From NCBI RefSeq assembly GCF_002899675.1, contig NZ_PKUU01000002.1, forward strand, positions 124,001 through 188,000: 64,000 nt of DNA, given 5' to 3'. The notes beneath the pieces are model-generated. The model saw only the letters and a list, made by a program, of their open reading frames with translations, did not search any database and was not told the DNA's origin. Both the position numbers and the translations under genes were made by a program. The stretch is from Clostridium sp. chh4-2 (GTDB lineage Bacteria; Bacillota; Clostridia; Lachnospirales; Lachnospiraceae). Shown piece by piece: positions 55,355 through 63,639 of this stretch; within the stretch, counting starts at the first letter, position 1, and each line of letters opens with the position of its first letter.

Positions 55355-56227
55355 ATGGTGGAAGCGATGATCAGGAAAAAAAATATGGTGAGGAATTTAT
55401 GTTATCTGCTGGCCGGATCATTTGTATATAGCTTGGGAACCCACTGTTTTGTGGCTCCTGCCAACATCGCCCCCGGCGGAGCGTCCGGTCTGGCATTGAT
55501 GGCAAATTATATATGCGGCCTTCCGGTTGGTGTTCTGACCATGGTGATCAATGTGCCGCTGCTGGTTCTGGCCTGGATTTATCTGAGCAGGGGATTTGCC
55601 GTCGGCACTGCGGTTTCCTGCGGCGTCTGCTCCGTCATTCTGGATATGGTGGTGGCTCCCGTATTCCCGGTCTATCAGGGCGACCGGCTGCTGTGCAGTT
55701 TATTCGGAGGCGTGATCGTGGGAGCGGGAATGGCCCTTATTTTTCTGGCCGGCACCACTACGGGAGGAAGCGATATTCTGGGATATATTCTGCAGAAGAA
55801 AAAGCCTCATATCTCCATCGGCCGGGCGCTTATGATCGTGGATGGGGTTGTGTTAGTCGTATCCATCTTTGTTTTTGACAATGTGGAATCCGGGCTTTTC
55901 GGAATGATCGCCCTATACGCCCAGACGCGAGTGATCGACAGCATTATCTATGGTAATGACATGGGCAGCATGGTGACCATTGTCACGGGAAAACCGAAGG
56001 AAATCGCAGACGGAATTATCGGTGAGCTGGAACGCAGCGCCACGATTATGGCGGGAAAAGGGGCTTACAGCCAGAAAGATACCCAGGTGCTCCTGTGTAC
56101 GGTGAGAAAATCCCAGTTCAGCCGTTTAAAGGAAATCATCCGGGAAGCGGACCCGGCGGCCTTTGTCATGGTGACGGAGACTACGGAGGTGTTCGGAGAA
56201 GGATTTAAGGAGATTCACCAGTCATAG
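55355..56227 (+). CDS. YitT-family membrane protein
   Basis: A 290-residue protein with about five to six transmembrane segments, the YitT motif FVAPANIAPGGASGLA near residue 30, and GTTTGGSDILG near 145, then the cytoplasmic DUF2179 domain in the last 80 residues (TIVTGKPKEIADGII). Function is unknown in all members. The start is not certain: the ATG at 55355 sits behind GGGGGAGAAGGG, but 55367 is possible. A short GC-rich hairpin (CCCGCC/GGCGGG) lies at about 55329-55345. Confidence 0.85.
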   Translation: MVEAMIRKKNMVRNLCYLLAGSFVYSLGTHCFVAPANIAPGGASGLALMANYICGLPVGVLTMVINVPLLVLAWIYLSRGFAVGTAVSCGVCSVILDMVVAPVFPVYQGDRLLCSLFGGVIVGAGMALIFLAGTTTGGSDILGYILQKKKPHISIGRALMIVDGVVLVVSIFVFDNVESGLFGMIALYAQTRVIDSIIYGNDMGSMVTIVTGKPKEIADGIIGELERSATIMAGKGAYSQKDTQVLLCTVRKSQFSRLKEIIREADPAAFVMVTETTEVFGEGFKEIHQS

Positions 56228-56236
56228 CAGTGATCA

Positions 56237-56273
56237 ATAAAAAATGCCGGGACTCACATGGAGTTCCGGCATT
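56237..56273 (-). terminator. Terminator of the cold-shock gene
   Basis: On the minus strand AATGCCGG pairs with CCGGCATT through an extended stem and is followed by TTTTTT. It may also serve the converging YitT gene less efficiently. Confidence 0.8.
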
Positions 56274-56282
56274 CGGATTATA

Positions 56283-56495
56283 TTATGCAACCTGTACGTT
56301 GGTAGCTTTTAATTTGCGGGAATCTTTCGGATCCTGTTCGGTATCGAATGTAACTTTCTGTCCTTCTTCTAAGCTCTTAAAGCCGTTAGAAACGATTGCT
56401 GAAAAATGTACGAATACATCATCTCCGCCGTTGTCGTTTGTGATAAATCCGTAACCCTTCTGTGCGTTAAACCATTTTACTGTACCGTTATTCAT
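56283..56495 (-). CDS. Cold-shock protein (CspA family)
   Basis: A 70-residue single-domain RNA chaperone that melts mRNA structures at low temperature. Both RNA-binding motifs are intact: KGYGFIT (RNP1) and DVFVHFSAI (RNP2). The start is the ATG behind GGAGGT; an in-frame ATG five codons earlier lies within the ribosome site. The leader of about 110 bases holds a strong hairpin with a T-run (56529-56589), so the gene seems to be controlled by premature termination. Confidence 0.95.
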   Translation of the reverse strand: MNNGTVKWFNAQKGYGFITNDNGGDDVFVHFSAIVSNGFKSLEEGQKVTFDTEQDPKDSRKLKATNVQVA

Positions 56496-56528
56496 AATCA
56501 GTACCTCCATATAATATTCGAATCAAAG

Positions 56529-56589
56529 AAAAAAGCTGGCCAGCGAATAACAAATCATTTTAAACGACTTGTCATTCACGGTCAGCTTT
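56529..56589 (-). promoter_or_regulatory. Terminator-like hairpin in the cold-shock gene leader
   Basis: On the minus strand, AAAGCTGACC and further bases pair with GGCCAGCTTT across a long imperfect stem of about 25 pairs, followed by a run of T. It stands between the promoter at 56614-56642 and the gene start at 56495, so transcription must pass through it. Confidence 0.7.
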
Positions 56590-56613
56590 AAAATTCATAT
56601 TGATTACCCAGTA

Positions 56614-56642
56614 AGCATAACACCGATTTCGGTAAGTGTCAA
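56614..56642 (-). promoter_or_regulatory. Promoter of the cold-shock gene
   Basis: On the minus strand: perfect TTGACA (56642-56637), 17-base spacer, TATGCT (56619-56614). Confidence 0.7.
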
Positions 56643-56678
56643 TCAAAATGTGGAAAGATTGTTCTCAATCCGCAGATG

Positions 56679-56749
56679 TTGTTACTGTTCACGGCTCCTG
56701 GGCCTCTGCCGTCTGGTTTGGCTCCGCGCGGTATATACAGCCTTCCCGG
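56679..56749. repeat. Single arm of a dispersed palindromic repeat
   Basis: This interval matches the left arm of the large palindrome at 60828-60900: TTGTTACTGTTCACGGCTCC, then GGGCCTCTGCCGT, GGCTCCGCG and TATACAGCC. It differs by a few substitutions and small indels. The opposite arm is absent, so this copy is an orphan or relic in the space between carD and the cold-shock gene. Confidence 0.75.
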
Positions 56750-56762
56750 ATATGGACGGGGT

Positions 56763-57251
56763 CTAAAAACAAGCGGCCATCATCTTTTGACGGACTTCTT
56801 CTTCTGAGATCTCCATGGCTACTGAAAATTCTGAGCAGATCAGCTTTTCAATTTTCTTCAAATTACGGTCATCCGTAGTATTTAAATTTTTTCCGATCAG
56901 AGAGCGTTTGCTCTTTTCCAGCTCAATCCCCTTGTAGACTTCCAGATATTGTTTGTAGTCTCCGGTTTTCAGGATCTCTGCGTATTCTTTTTCACGGAAT
57001 TTGTTATTTTTATTGTAAATTCCTTTTAATTCCGGCAGAGAGCCAACATACTGTTCCGCCTGTTTTTTAGAAATGGTGTATCTCAGCATATGTTTATTCT
57101 CCAGCTTCACATAGATGATATTACCGGTTGTATTGAGCGGCTGCAGCTTGTAATACACCTGACCCGTTGTAATGAAATCAGGGACTCCAATATCCCGGAT
57201 CTGGCACACGCCACCATTTTCGTATACGATAACATCATTAATTTTAAACAT
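56763..57251 (-). CDS. CarD-family transcription regulator
   Basis: A 162-residue protein with the CarD/CdnL/TRCF RNA-polymerase-interaction domain in its first 65 residues (VIVYENGGVCQI, VYYKLQPL) and an all-helical C-terminal domain. CarD-type proteins bind the polymerase beta subunit and stabilise open promoters, often at rRNA genes. The ATG follows AGGGTG; the frame extends 19 codons upstream without a ribosome site. It is single, with no obvious operon partner. Confidence 0.87.
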   Translation of the reverse strand: MFKINDVIVYENGGVCQIRDIGVPDFITTGQVYYKLQPLNTTGNIIYVKLENKHMLRYTISKKQAEQYVGSLPELKGIYNKNNKFREKEYAEILKTGDYKQYLEVYKGIELEKSKRSLIGKNLNTTDDRNLKKIEKLICSEFSVAMEISEEEVRQKMMAACF

Positions 57252-57455
57252 ACAATCACCCTGACTTTCTATTTGCTTGACAAAAAGGAAAGACTGCATT
57301 GATACCAATATGGTTCAAGGCAGTCTATAAATCTTATTATAGCACATTTAACATCATTTTCCTAGTGTAATATGCTTTCATTTTATTTTCTGTCTTTTTT
57401 ACCAAATTTGTATTATAATTATCACGTAAAAACAGGAAAGTGAAGGTTACAAATT

Positions 57456-58898
57456 ATGAACCAGGACCAATTTGCCGGATTCGGCTTATCGGAAGAGATA
57501 TTAGAAACGCTGAGACTTCTGAAATATGAAGCGCCCACGCCGATCCAGAAGGAAGTGATCCCTCTCGTACTGGCTGGAAAAGACGTGATTGCCAAATCCC
57601 AGACGGGTACGGGAAAGACGGCGGCATTTGCAATACCCATCTGCGAGAAGGTGATATGGGAAGAAAACCGGCCTCAGGCTTTGGTCCTTGAGCCCACCAG
57701 GGAACTGGCCGTCCAGGTGAGGGAAGAGCTGTTTCATGTGGGAAGAAAGAAACGTTTAAAGGTTCCTGCCGTATTCGGAGGATTTCCCATCGACAAACAG
57801 ATTCAGACACTAAAGCAAAAGTCTCATATTGTGGTCGGAACTCCCGGCCGGGTGATGGATCATATAAGAAGAGACAGCTTAAAGACGGACAAGATAAGAT
57901 GCCTTGTGATCGACGAAGCCGATCTGATGCTGGATATGGGATTTTTGGACGACGTAAAACAGATTATGGACAGCATTCCCGGGCGGATTCAGATTCTGCT
58001 TTTTTCGGCCACAATCGGAGAACGGGTGAAACAGCTGTCGGACGCCTATCTGTCGGAGGCGGCAGTGATCGAGATGGAATCGGAGACAGAGACAGCCCAT
58101 GGAATCGAGCAGGCCGTTTACAACACCGGATCAGAGGAAAAATACCAGACATTATTCCGTGTGCTTGTAAGGGAAAAGCCGTCCGACTGCATGATCTTCT
58201 GCGGCACCAGGGAAATGGTCAATGTGCTGTACCGGAAGCTGTCAAAAGATGGGCTGCGCTGCGGGATGATTCACGGTGAGGTGGATCAGGCCGACCGGTT
58301 AAAGACCATTGAAGCGTTCCGAGACGGAAGAATTCATTATTTGATCGCCACCGATGTGGCGGCGAGAGGCGTGGATTTCGATAACATTTCCCATGTGGTC
58401 AATTATGACTTCCCTACGAATAAAGAAACGTTTGTGCACCGCTGCGGGCGTACGGGCCGCAATGGAAAGACCGGGAGGGCCATCAGCCTTGTGACGGAAG
58501 AAGAGGAGAGGATGAAACAGGCGGTGGAAGCTTATATCGGCGAAACCCTGCCTGTTGTGGAATGTCCGGTTCCGGATGAGCAGGAAATCCGGTCATTTAA
58601 AAACAGCCAGAGAAATCAGACCCCTTTGAAGGTGAGAAAAGGCGCAGCCTTAAATAAGTCTATCATGAGGCTTTCCATCGGAGGCGGTAAAAAATCCAAG
58701 ATCCGGGCGGTTGATATAGTGGGAACCATCTGCAATGTGGAAGGAATAGGATCGGAAGATATTGGAATCATAGATGTGAGAGACAGTTTAACCTATGTGG
58801 AGATTTTAAATGGTAAAGGTGAAATGGTGCTGGAAGCTCTTCAGAGCAAGCCGATCAAAGGCAAGCTGAGAAAAGTGAGAAAAACCAGAACCTATTAA
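57456..58898 (+). CDS. dbpA: DEAD-box RNA helicase, DbpA type
   Basis: A 480-residue ATP-dependent RNA helicase. All motifs are visible: Q motif (PTPIQKEVIP), Walker A SQTGTGKTAAF near residue 49, VIDEADLMLD, LFSATI (SAT) and HRCGRTGRNGKTG. The last 75 residues form the DbpA-type RNA-binding domain, which in E. coli DbpA and B. subtilis YxiN anchors the helicase to 23S rRNA hairpin 92; overall length agrees with YxiN. It probably acts in large-subunit assembly. The SdpI gene follows after 14 bases. Confidence 0.92.
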   Translation: MNQDQFAGFGLSEEILETLRLLKYEAPTPIQKEVIPLVLAGKDVIAKSQTGTGKTAAFAIPICEKVIWEENRPQALVLEPTRELAVQVREELFHVGRKKRLKVPAVFGGFPIDKQIQTLKQKSHIVVGTPGRVMDHIRRDSLKTDKIRCLVIDEADLMLDMGFLDDVKQIMDSIPGRIQILLFSATIGERVKQLSDAYLSEAAVIEMESETETAHGIEQAVYNTGSEEKYQTLFRVLVREKPSDCMIFCGTREMVNVLYRKLSKDGLRCGMIHGEVDQADRLKTIEAFRDGRIHYLIATDVAARGVDFDNISHVVNYDFPTNKETFVHRCGRTGRNGKTGRAISLVTEEEERMKQAVEAYIGETLPVVECPVPDEQEIRSFKNSQRNQTPLKVRKGAALNKSIMRLSIGGGKKSKIRAVDIVGTICNVEGIGSEDIGIIDVRDSLTYVEILNGKGEMVLEALQSKPIKGKLRKVRKTRTY

Positions 58899-58912
58899 AA
58901 GGAGTGAGAACG

Positions 58913-59278
58913 ATGTGGTTTTGGATCTTTTTATTGATCTGCAATATGCTTATTCCGGCTACCATGGTCGGATTCGGCTGGGTTCTTAAAAATCGTACGC
59001 CGAAGGAGATTAATTCAATCTTTGGATACAGGACGAAACGGTCCATGAAAAACAAGGAAACATGGGAATTTGCCAACCGTTACTGCGGGCAGATATGGAT
59101 AAAAGCAGGGCTGATAATGATAGCGCCCACCATCCTTGCGACCGCAGTCTGCTATCCCCTTGACGACGACGGTCAGGGGTGGGTATCTTTGGCGGTGACT
59201 GCGGTGCAGTGTGTGGTGCTGATCGGCTCCATTTTCCCTGTGGAGAAGGCTTTAAAGAAGAAATTTGGAGATAAGTAG
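58913..59278 (+). CDS. SdpI-family membrane protein
   Basis: A 121-residue membrane protein with three hydrophobic segments and the SdpI/YhfL motif FGYRTKRSMKNKETWEFANR (about residues 38-57). In B. subtilis SdpI gives immunity to the SdpC toxin and acts in signalling, but short homologues are widespread without any toxin gene, as here. The ATG at 58913 follows AAGGAG. It shares a transcript with the helicase gene. Confidence 0.87.
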   Translation: MWFWIFLLICNMLIPATMVGFGWVLKNRTPKEINSIFGYRTKRSMKNKETWEFANRYCGQIWIKAGLIMIAPTILATAVCYPLDDDGQGWVSLAVTAVQCVVLIGSIFPVEKALKKKFGDK

Positions 59279-59299
59279 TTAAACAAAACTTCATCTGAA

Positions 59300-60655
59300 T
59301 CAGATGGGAGCGATTTTTCCTCCATGCACCTTTTTCAGCATGAAGATTCCGACGATGGAGGCCGCCGCTTCCGCTAACGGAAATGCCAGCCAGATTCCGA
59401 TCACTCCAAATGCTTGTGAAAGGATAAAGCTGAGCGGCAGTGTGATCACAAACTGCCGGAGCAGGGAGATGATCAGCGATTCTTTTCCCATGCCTAATGC
59501 TTCAAAGGTTCCGGAATAGATAATTCCGATGGTGGAGACTAAGAATCCGCAGCTGATGATTCTAAGTGCTGTGGTACCGGCGGAAAGCAGAGCTTCTTCT
59601 GCATCGAACATGGCGAAGATTTGAGCCGGAATGATCATAGCCGCCGCAGTTCCTGCCAGCATAATGGCTGCGGCCGTATAAAGGCTGTAGCGGATCACTT
59701 TGCGCACCCGGTCCATGTCTCCGGCGCCGTAATTGAAGCCGATAATGGGCCTCATTCCCTGGACGATTCCATTGGCCGGCATATAGATAAAGGTCTGCAG
59801 CTTGAAATAAACGCCTAAAACAGCCACATAAATCTCTGAAAATCCGGTGAGCAGCCGGTTTAATATGCTGACCAAGATGGAAGGCAGAAGCAGCATGATG
59901 GTGGATGGAATGCCCACAGAGTAAATTTGGCGGATGATCTCCTTATCAAAATGCAGATATTTGGGGTGGATTGCCACAGGAAAATTCTTCCTGCGCACGT
60001 GGTAAACCGCTACATAGAGCAGGAACGCGGCGATCTGCCCGGTTACGGTAGCGATGGCAGCTCCGGTAATCCCCATGGCCGGAACGCCGAAAAGGCCGAA
60101 GATCAGGATCGGGTCCAGTATAATATTGATGATACATCCGGTGGCCAGTAAAACCATGGTGGCTTTCATGGCGCCCACGCCCTGAAAGATCTTTTCCATA
60201 GCCAGCTGAAGCAGGCATCCAAAGGAAACGCAGAGCACGATATAGGTATACTGGGAGGCCAGCATAAGTGTCTGGCTGTCTTTTGTAAACAGGGCGAGAA
60301 ATGGTTTTGTAACCAGCAGACCGAATCCCACAAACAGGAGGCAGTGAACCGCAGATAAGGCCACTCCGATGGTGGCGGCCTGGTTCGCCTTCTCATGATT
60401 CCCGGCGCCCAGATAGATGGAAATGGCCGAACTGATTCCCACGCCCACGCCGACAGCCACGGAAACCGTGATATTCTGCAGCGGAAATGCCAGGGAAACC
60501 GCGGTCAGCGCCTGGGTTCCCAGTCGGGAGATGTAAATGCTGTCCACAATATTATAAAGGGACTGGATCAGCATGGAGAGCATCATCGGCACGGACATGG
60601 ACATCAAAAGCCCGAAAACGGGGCGGGTTCGCATAAAATCATTGGTTTGTTTCAT
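59300..60655 (-). CDS. MATE-family multidrug efflux transporter
   Basis: A 451-residue polytopic transporter with about twelve hydrophobic segments. The family pattern is clear: MSVPMMLSMLIQSLYNIVDS at the N-terminus, and GIVQGMRPIIGFNYGAGD near residue 296 in the second half. MATE pumps exchange sodium or protons for cationic drugs and metabolites. The ATG lies behind AAAGGA. The leader of about 130 bases begins at a good promoter (60794-60822) and contains a terminator-like hairpin, implying that expression responds to a signal. Confidence 0.92.
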   Translation of the reverse strand: MKQTNDFMRTRPVFGLLMSMSVPMMLSMLIQSLYNIVDSIYISRLGTQALTAVSLAFPLQNITVSVAVGVGVGISSAISIYLGAGNHEKANQAATIGVALSAVHCLLFVGFGLLVTKPFLALFTKDSQTLMLASQYTYIVLCVSFGCLLQLAMEKIFQGVGAMKATMVLLATGCIINIILDPILIFGLFGVPAMGITGAAIATVTGQIAAFLLYVAVYHVRRKNFPVAIHPKYLHFDKEIIRQIYSVGIPSTIMLLLPSILVSILNRLLTGFSEIYVAVLGVYFKLQTFIYMPANGIVQGMRPIIGFNYGAGDMDRVRKVIRYSLYTAAAIMLAGTAAAMIIPAQIFAMFDAEEALLSAGTTALRIISCGFLVSTIGIIYSGTFEALGMGKESLIISLLRQFVITLPLSFILSQAFGVIGIWLAFPLAEAAASIVGIFMLKKVHGGKIAPI

Positions 60656-60714
60656 GGTAAAAATCCTTTCTTTGAATGAAGTGAAAATTGTTGGTGAACC
60701 GGTTAAGATGAATG

Positions 60715-60764
60715 AAAAAACCGCCGGCCCCTGTTTGAATGCTGAAACAGGAAAACCGGCGGTT
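60715..60764 (-). promoter_or_regulatory. Terminator-like hairpin in the MATE gene leader
   Basis: On the minus strand AACCGCCGG pairs with CCGGCGGTT (60719-60727 and 60756-60764) around an inner stem CCTGTTT/AAACAGG, followed by TTTTTT. No gene ends upstream of it on this strand, so it is best read as an attenuator. Confidence 0.7.
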
Positions 60765-60793
60765 GATATATTTTGCTGTAATTACCGAGATTT

Positions 60794-60822
60794 ATACTAT
60801 CATGGAGCGTGGGGAAAGTCAA
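60794..60822 (-). promoter_or_regulatory. Promoter of the MATE gene
   Basis: On the minus strand: TTGACT (60822-60817), 17-base spacer, TAGTAT (60799-60794). Confidence 0.6.
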
Positions 60823-60834
60823 GGAAATTGTTAC

Positions 60835-61113
60835 TGTTCACGGCTCCCTGGGCCTCTGCCGTTTGGTCCGGCTCCGCGGGGGATATACAGCCTTTCCTGT
60901 GACTTTGCAGGGCATTAGCAATTCTTAACGTGCAGAATTTTTCGTTCAAGGGAAATGTCCACCTGTTTGAGCGAAGCGAGTTTGGGCATTTCCCTTAGTT
61001 TTTAGAAAAATCCTGCACGTTTAGAAGCGCTTATGCCCGAAAACGGAACAGGAAAGGCTGTATATCCCCCGCGGAGCCGGACCAGACAGCAGAGGCCCAG
61101 GGAGCCGTGAACA
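60835..61113. repeat. 279-bp large imperfect palindrome
   Basis: The outer arms, 60835-60900 and 61048-61113, are complementary over 66 bp with two mismatches. The inner parts continue the pairing: GGGCATTAGC...AACGTGCAG and AAGGGAAATG on the left match their complements on the right, down to a centre with GAGCGAAGCGAG. It contains no open frame. A related single arm lies at 56679-56749. The unit could be a miniature transposable or REP-like element. Confidence 0.8.
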
Positions 61114-61176
61114 GGAACAGAAAATTGGGTGGAAATAAAATGTGAAGAACAGATACCATTTTAAAGGGAGATAAGG

Positions 61177-61243
61177 TATAATAAAAAAGTCAAGGCATTT
61201 TTACTTAAAGGGTGAAGGCTTTTTCGAAAATGCCTTCACCCTC
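61177..61243 (+). promoter_or_regulatory. Leader of the second GMP synthase gene: -10 box and hairpin
   Basis: TATAAT (61177-61182) with a poor -35 is followed by the stem GGGTGAAGGC/GCCTTCACCC around TTTTTCGAAAAT. There is no T-run after the hairpin on the plus strand, so it is not a plain terminator. Its arms share AAAGGGTGAAGGC with the palindrome at 43383. Confidence 0.5.
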
Positions 61244-61274
61244 TATATAAAAAAAGGAAAAGGAGAAGGTAGTA

Positions 61275-62567
61275 ATGAAACAGGACATGATTGTAATTCT
61301 GGACCTTGGAAGTACAGAGAACACAGTGATTGCGCGTCAGATCCGCGACATGGGCGTATACAGCGAAATTCATCCCCATGATATCACCGTGGAAGAGCTA
61401 AACGCTTTACAGAATGTAAAGGGAATTATATTAAATGGCGGTGAAAACCGCGTGGTGGACGGGAAAGCGGTTGACGTGGACCCTGCGCTCTATGACTGTG
61501 GATATCCGGTGATTTCCATCGATCATCCAACTGCTAAATGCAGCAAACAGCTTTCGAATCTGCCGGAAGAAGATGTTTTAAAGGAATTTGTATTCGATAC
61601 CTGTAAAGCGGAACCCAACTGGAATATGAAGAATTTCATCGAAGACCAGGTAGAACTGATCAGAAAACAGGTAGGAGACAAAAAAGTTCTTCTGGCATTA
61701 TCCGGCGGAGTGGATTCTTCCGTAGTTGCGGCACTTTTGATAAAAGCGATCGGACAGCAGCTGTACTGTGTTCATGTAAATCATGGTTTAATGCGCAAAA
61801 ATGAGTCGGAAAGCGTGGTGGAAGTGTTCAGAAACCAGCTTCACGCTAATTTGGTTTATGTGGATGCCACAGAGCGTTTCCTTGGAAAACTGGAAGGCGT
61901 GGCAGATCCGGAAGAGAAGAGAAAGATCATCGGCGGCGAATTTATCCGCGTATTCGAGGAAGAAGCCAGAAAATTGGAAGGAATTGATTTCCTGGGACAG
62001 GGAACTATCTATCCTGACATTATCGAAAGCGGAACAAAGACTGCAAAGATGGTAAAATCCCATCATAACGTGGGCGGACTTCCTGAAGATCTTAAATTTG
62101 AACTGGTTGAACCGTTAAAACAGCTGTTTAAAGACGAAGTGCGCGCCTGCGGCGTGGAACTGGGACTTCCTGCCGGCATGGTATACCGTCAGCCGTTCCC
62201 TGGACCTGGACTTGGTGTCAGATGTCTTGGCGCGATTACACGGGACCGTCTGGAAGCTGTCAGAGAATCAGACGCTATTTTGAGAGAAGAATTTGAAAAA
62301 GCAGGACTGGACAAGAAGGTATGGCAGTATTTTACCGTGGTGCCGGACTTTAAGTCGGTTGGTGTGAAAAATAATGCGAGATGTTTTGAGTACATGGTAA
62401 TTCTTCGCGCAATCAATACGATCGATGCCATGAGCGCGACGATTGAGCGTGTGGATTGGGATGTGCTTCAGAAGATTACGGACAGAATTTTAGCGGAAGT
62501 GGAGAATGTTAACAGGGTTTGTTATGATATGTCTCCGAAGCCTCCGGCTACGATTGAATTCGAATAA
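61275..62567 (+). CDS. Second GMP synthase homologue with a gutted glutaminase domain
   Basis: A 430-residue paralogue of GuaA. The ATP pyrophosphatase domain (P-loop [10 protein letters not shown] near residue 140) and the dimerisation domain ending in PPATIEFE are complete and closely similar to the full copy at 8935. The N-terminal amidotransferase-like part is only about 115 residues: it keeps the first strands (ILDLGSTENTVIARQI, GIILNGGENR) but has no GxCxGxQ nucleophile and no HPE. It could use free ammonia, accept ammonia from another protein, or have another task. The ATG lies behind AAAGGAGAAGG. Confidence 0.85.
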   Translation: MKQDMIVILDLGSTENTVIARQIRDMGVYSEIHPHDITVEELNALQNVKGIILNGGENRVVDGKAVDVDPALYDCGYPVISIDHPTAKCSKQLSNLPEEDVLKEFVFDTCKAEPNWNMKNFIEDQVELIRKQVGDKKVLLALSGGVDSSVVAALLIKAIGQQLYCVHVNHGLMRKNESESVVEVFRNQLHANLVYVDATERFLGKLEGVADPEEKRKIIGGEFIRVFEEEARKLEGIDFLGQGTIYPDIIESGTKTAKMVKSHHNVGGLPEDLKFELVEPLKQLFKDEVRACGVELGLPAGMVYRQPFPGPGLGVRCLGAITRDRLEAVRESDAILREEFEKAGLDKKVWQYFTVVPDFKSVGVKNNARCFEYMVILRAINTIDAMSATIERVDWDVLQKITDRILAEVENVNRVCYDMSPKPPATIEFE

Positions 62568-62591
62568 AGAAAATTTTATACAGAGTATATT

Positions 62592-62638
62592 ATATGGCAG
62601 GAAGTCTATGAGATTACCTGCCATATTTATATTTTTTA
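62592..62638 (+). terminator. Terminator of the second GMP synthase gene
   Basis: Perfect 10-bp stem ATATGGCAGG with its complement (62617-62626) and a T-rich tail (TTATATTTTTT). Confidence 0.8.
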
Positions 62639-62756
62639 TATTGTAAAGGTTATAATTTTATGATAAAATCAAAAAAAAGAACATATGTTTGGTGATTCGA
62701 TAGATATACAAGTATATTACTAAAGAAAGATGTCTGTGAGGGGAGGTTGAGAATGA

Positions 62757-63614
62757 ATGAAAAATATGAGAATTGATGCCAACGGGACAGAAATCAGAGT
62801 GATGGGGGATGTTGTCAATGAGGATGCTTATATTTCTTTGACTGACATTGCAAAATATAAGAATCCAGATAATGCTTTTATTGTGATTGCAAATTGGATG
62901 CGCAATCATTCCACTATTTCATTCATAGGTTTATGGGAGCAAATTCACAATCCAAATTTTAAACCTATCGAATTCGATAGGTTTAAAGCTGAATCGGGAG
63001 ATAATGCCTTTACATTAACACCGCAGCAATGGATAAAAGCAACTGATGCAATTGGCATCATTTCAAAATCGGGACGTTATGGCGGAACATATGCTCATAC
63101 AGATATTGCTTTTGAGTTTGCTTCTTGGATTTCTCCTGAGTTCAAACTCTATATTATTAAAGACTATCAGAGACTAAAGAAAGATGAAGCTGAACGGCTT
63201 GCAATTGGATGGGATGTAAAAAGAGAGTTATCAAAAATTAATTATCGCATTCATACAGATGCAGTAAAGGAATTTCTTATTACACCTACATTGTCAACAC
63301 AGGAAATGGCATATACATATGCTTCGGAAGCGGATATTCTCAACATGGCACTGTTCGGAAAAACAGCGGCACAATGGAGAAATGAAAAAGGAATAAGTGG
63401 GAAAACGCCTAATATCAGGGATTTTGCATCAGCGGAAGAGTTAGTTGTACTTATCAATTTAGAAGATACAAATGCCGATTTAATAAGGCAAGAAGTGCCT
63501 AAATTGGAACGCTTGAAGATATTAAGAGAAAAGGCATATCGACAATTAGAACTTTTAAAAAGAAATCAAGAAACTATTACTGCACTGAAGCAGAACCTTA
63601 TTGAAGACATATAA
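62757..63614 (+). CDS. KilA-N domain protein
   Basis: A 285-residue protein with an N-terminal KilA-N DNA-binding domain (about residues 1-135): AYISLTDIAKYKN near 28, the NPNF/EFDRFK region, and GRYGGTYAHTDIAFEFASWI near 105. The C-terminal half is helical and charged, ending in a coiled coil. KilA-N proteins are typical of phages and their remnants. Its DNA is more AT-rich than the surroundings. A perfect 30-bp palindrome lies inside the coding sequence at 62958. The ATG at 62757 is ten bases behind GGGAGG; an ATG at 62753 opens only a seven-codon frame. Confidence 0.87.
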   Translation: MKNMRIDANGTEIRVMGDVVNEDAYISLTDIAKYKNPDNAFIVIANWMRNHSTISFIGLWEQIHNPNFKPIEFDRFKAESGDNAFTLTPQQWIKATDAIGIISKSGRYGGTYAHTDIAFEFASWISPEFKLYIIKDYQRLKKDEAERLAIGWDVKRELSKINYRIHTDAVKEFLITPTLSTQEMAYTYASEADILNMALFGKTAAQWRNEKGISGKTPNIRDFASAEELVVLINLEDTNADLIRQEVPKLERLKILREKAYRQLELLKRNQETITALKQNLIEDI

Positions 63615-63639
63615 AGATAAATGAGTGGGGAGGCTCTAT

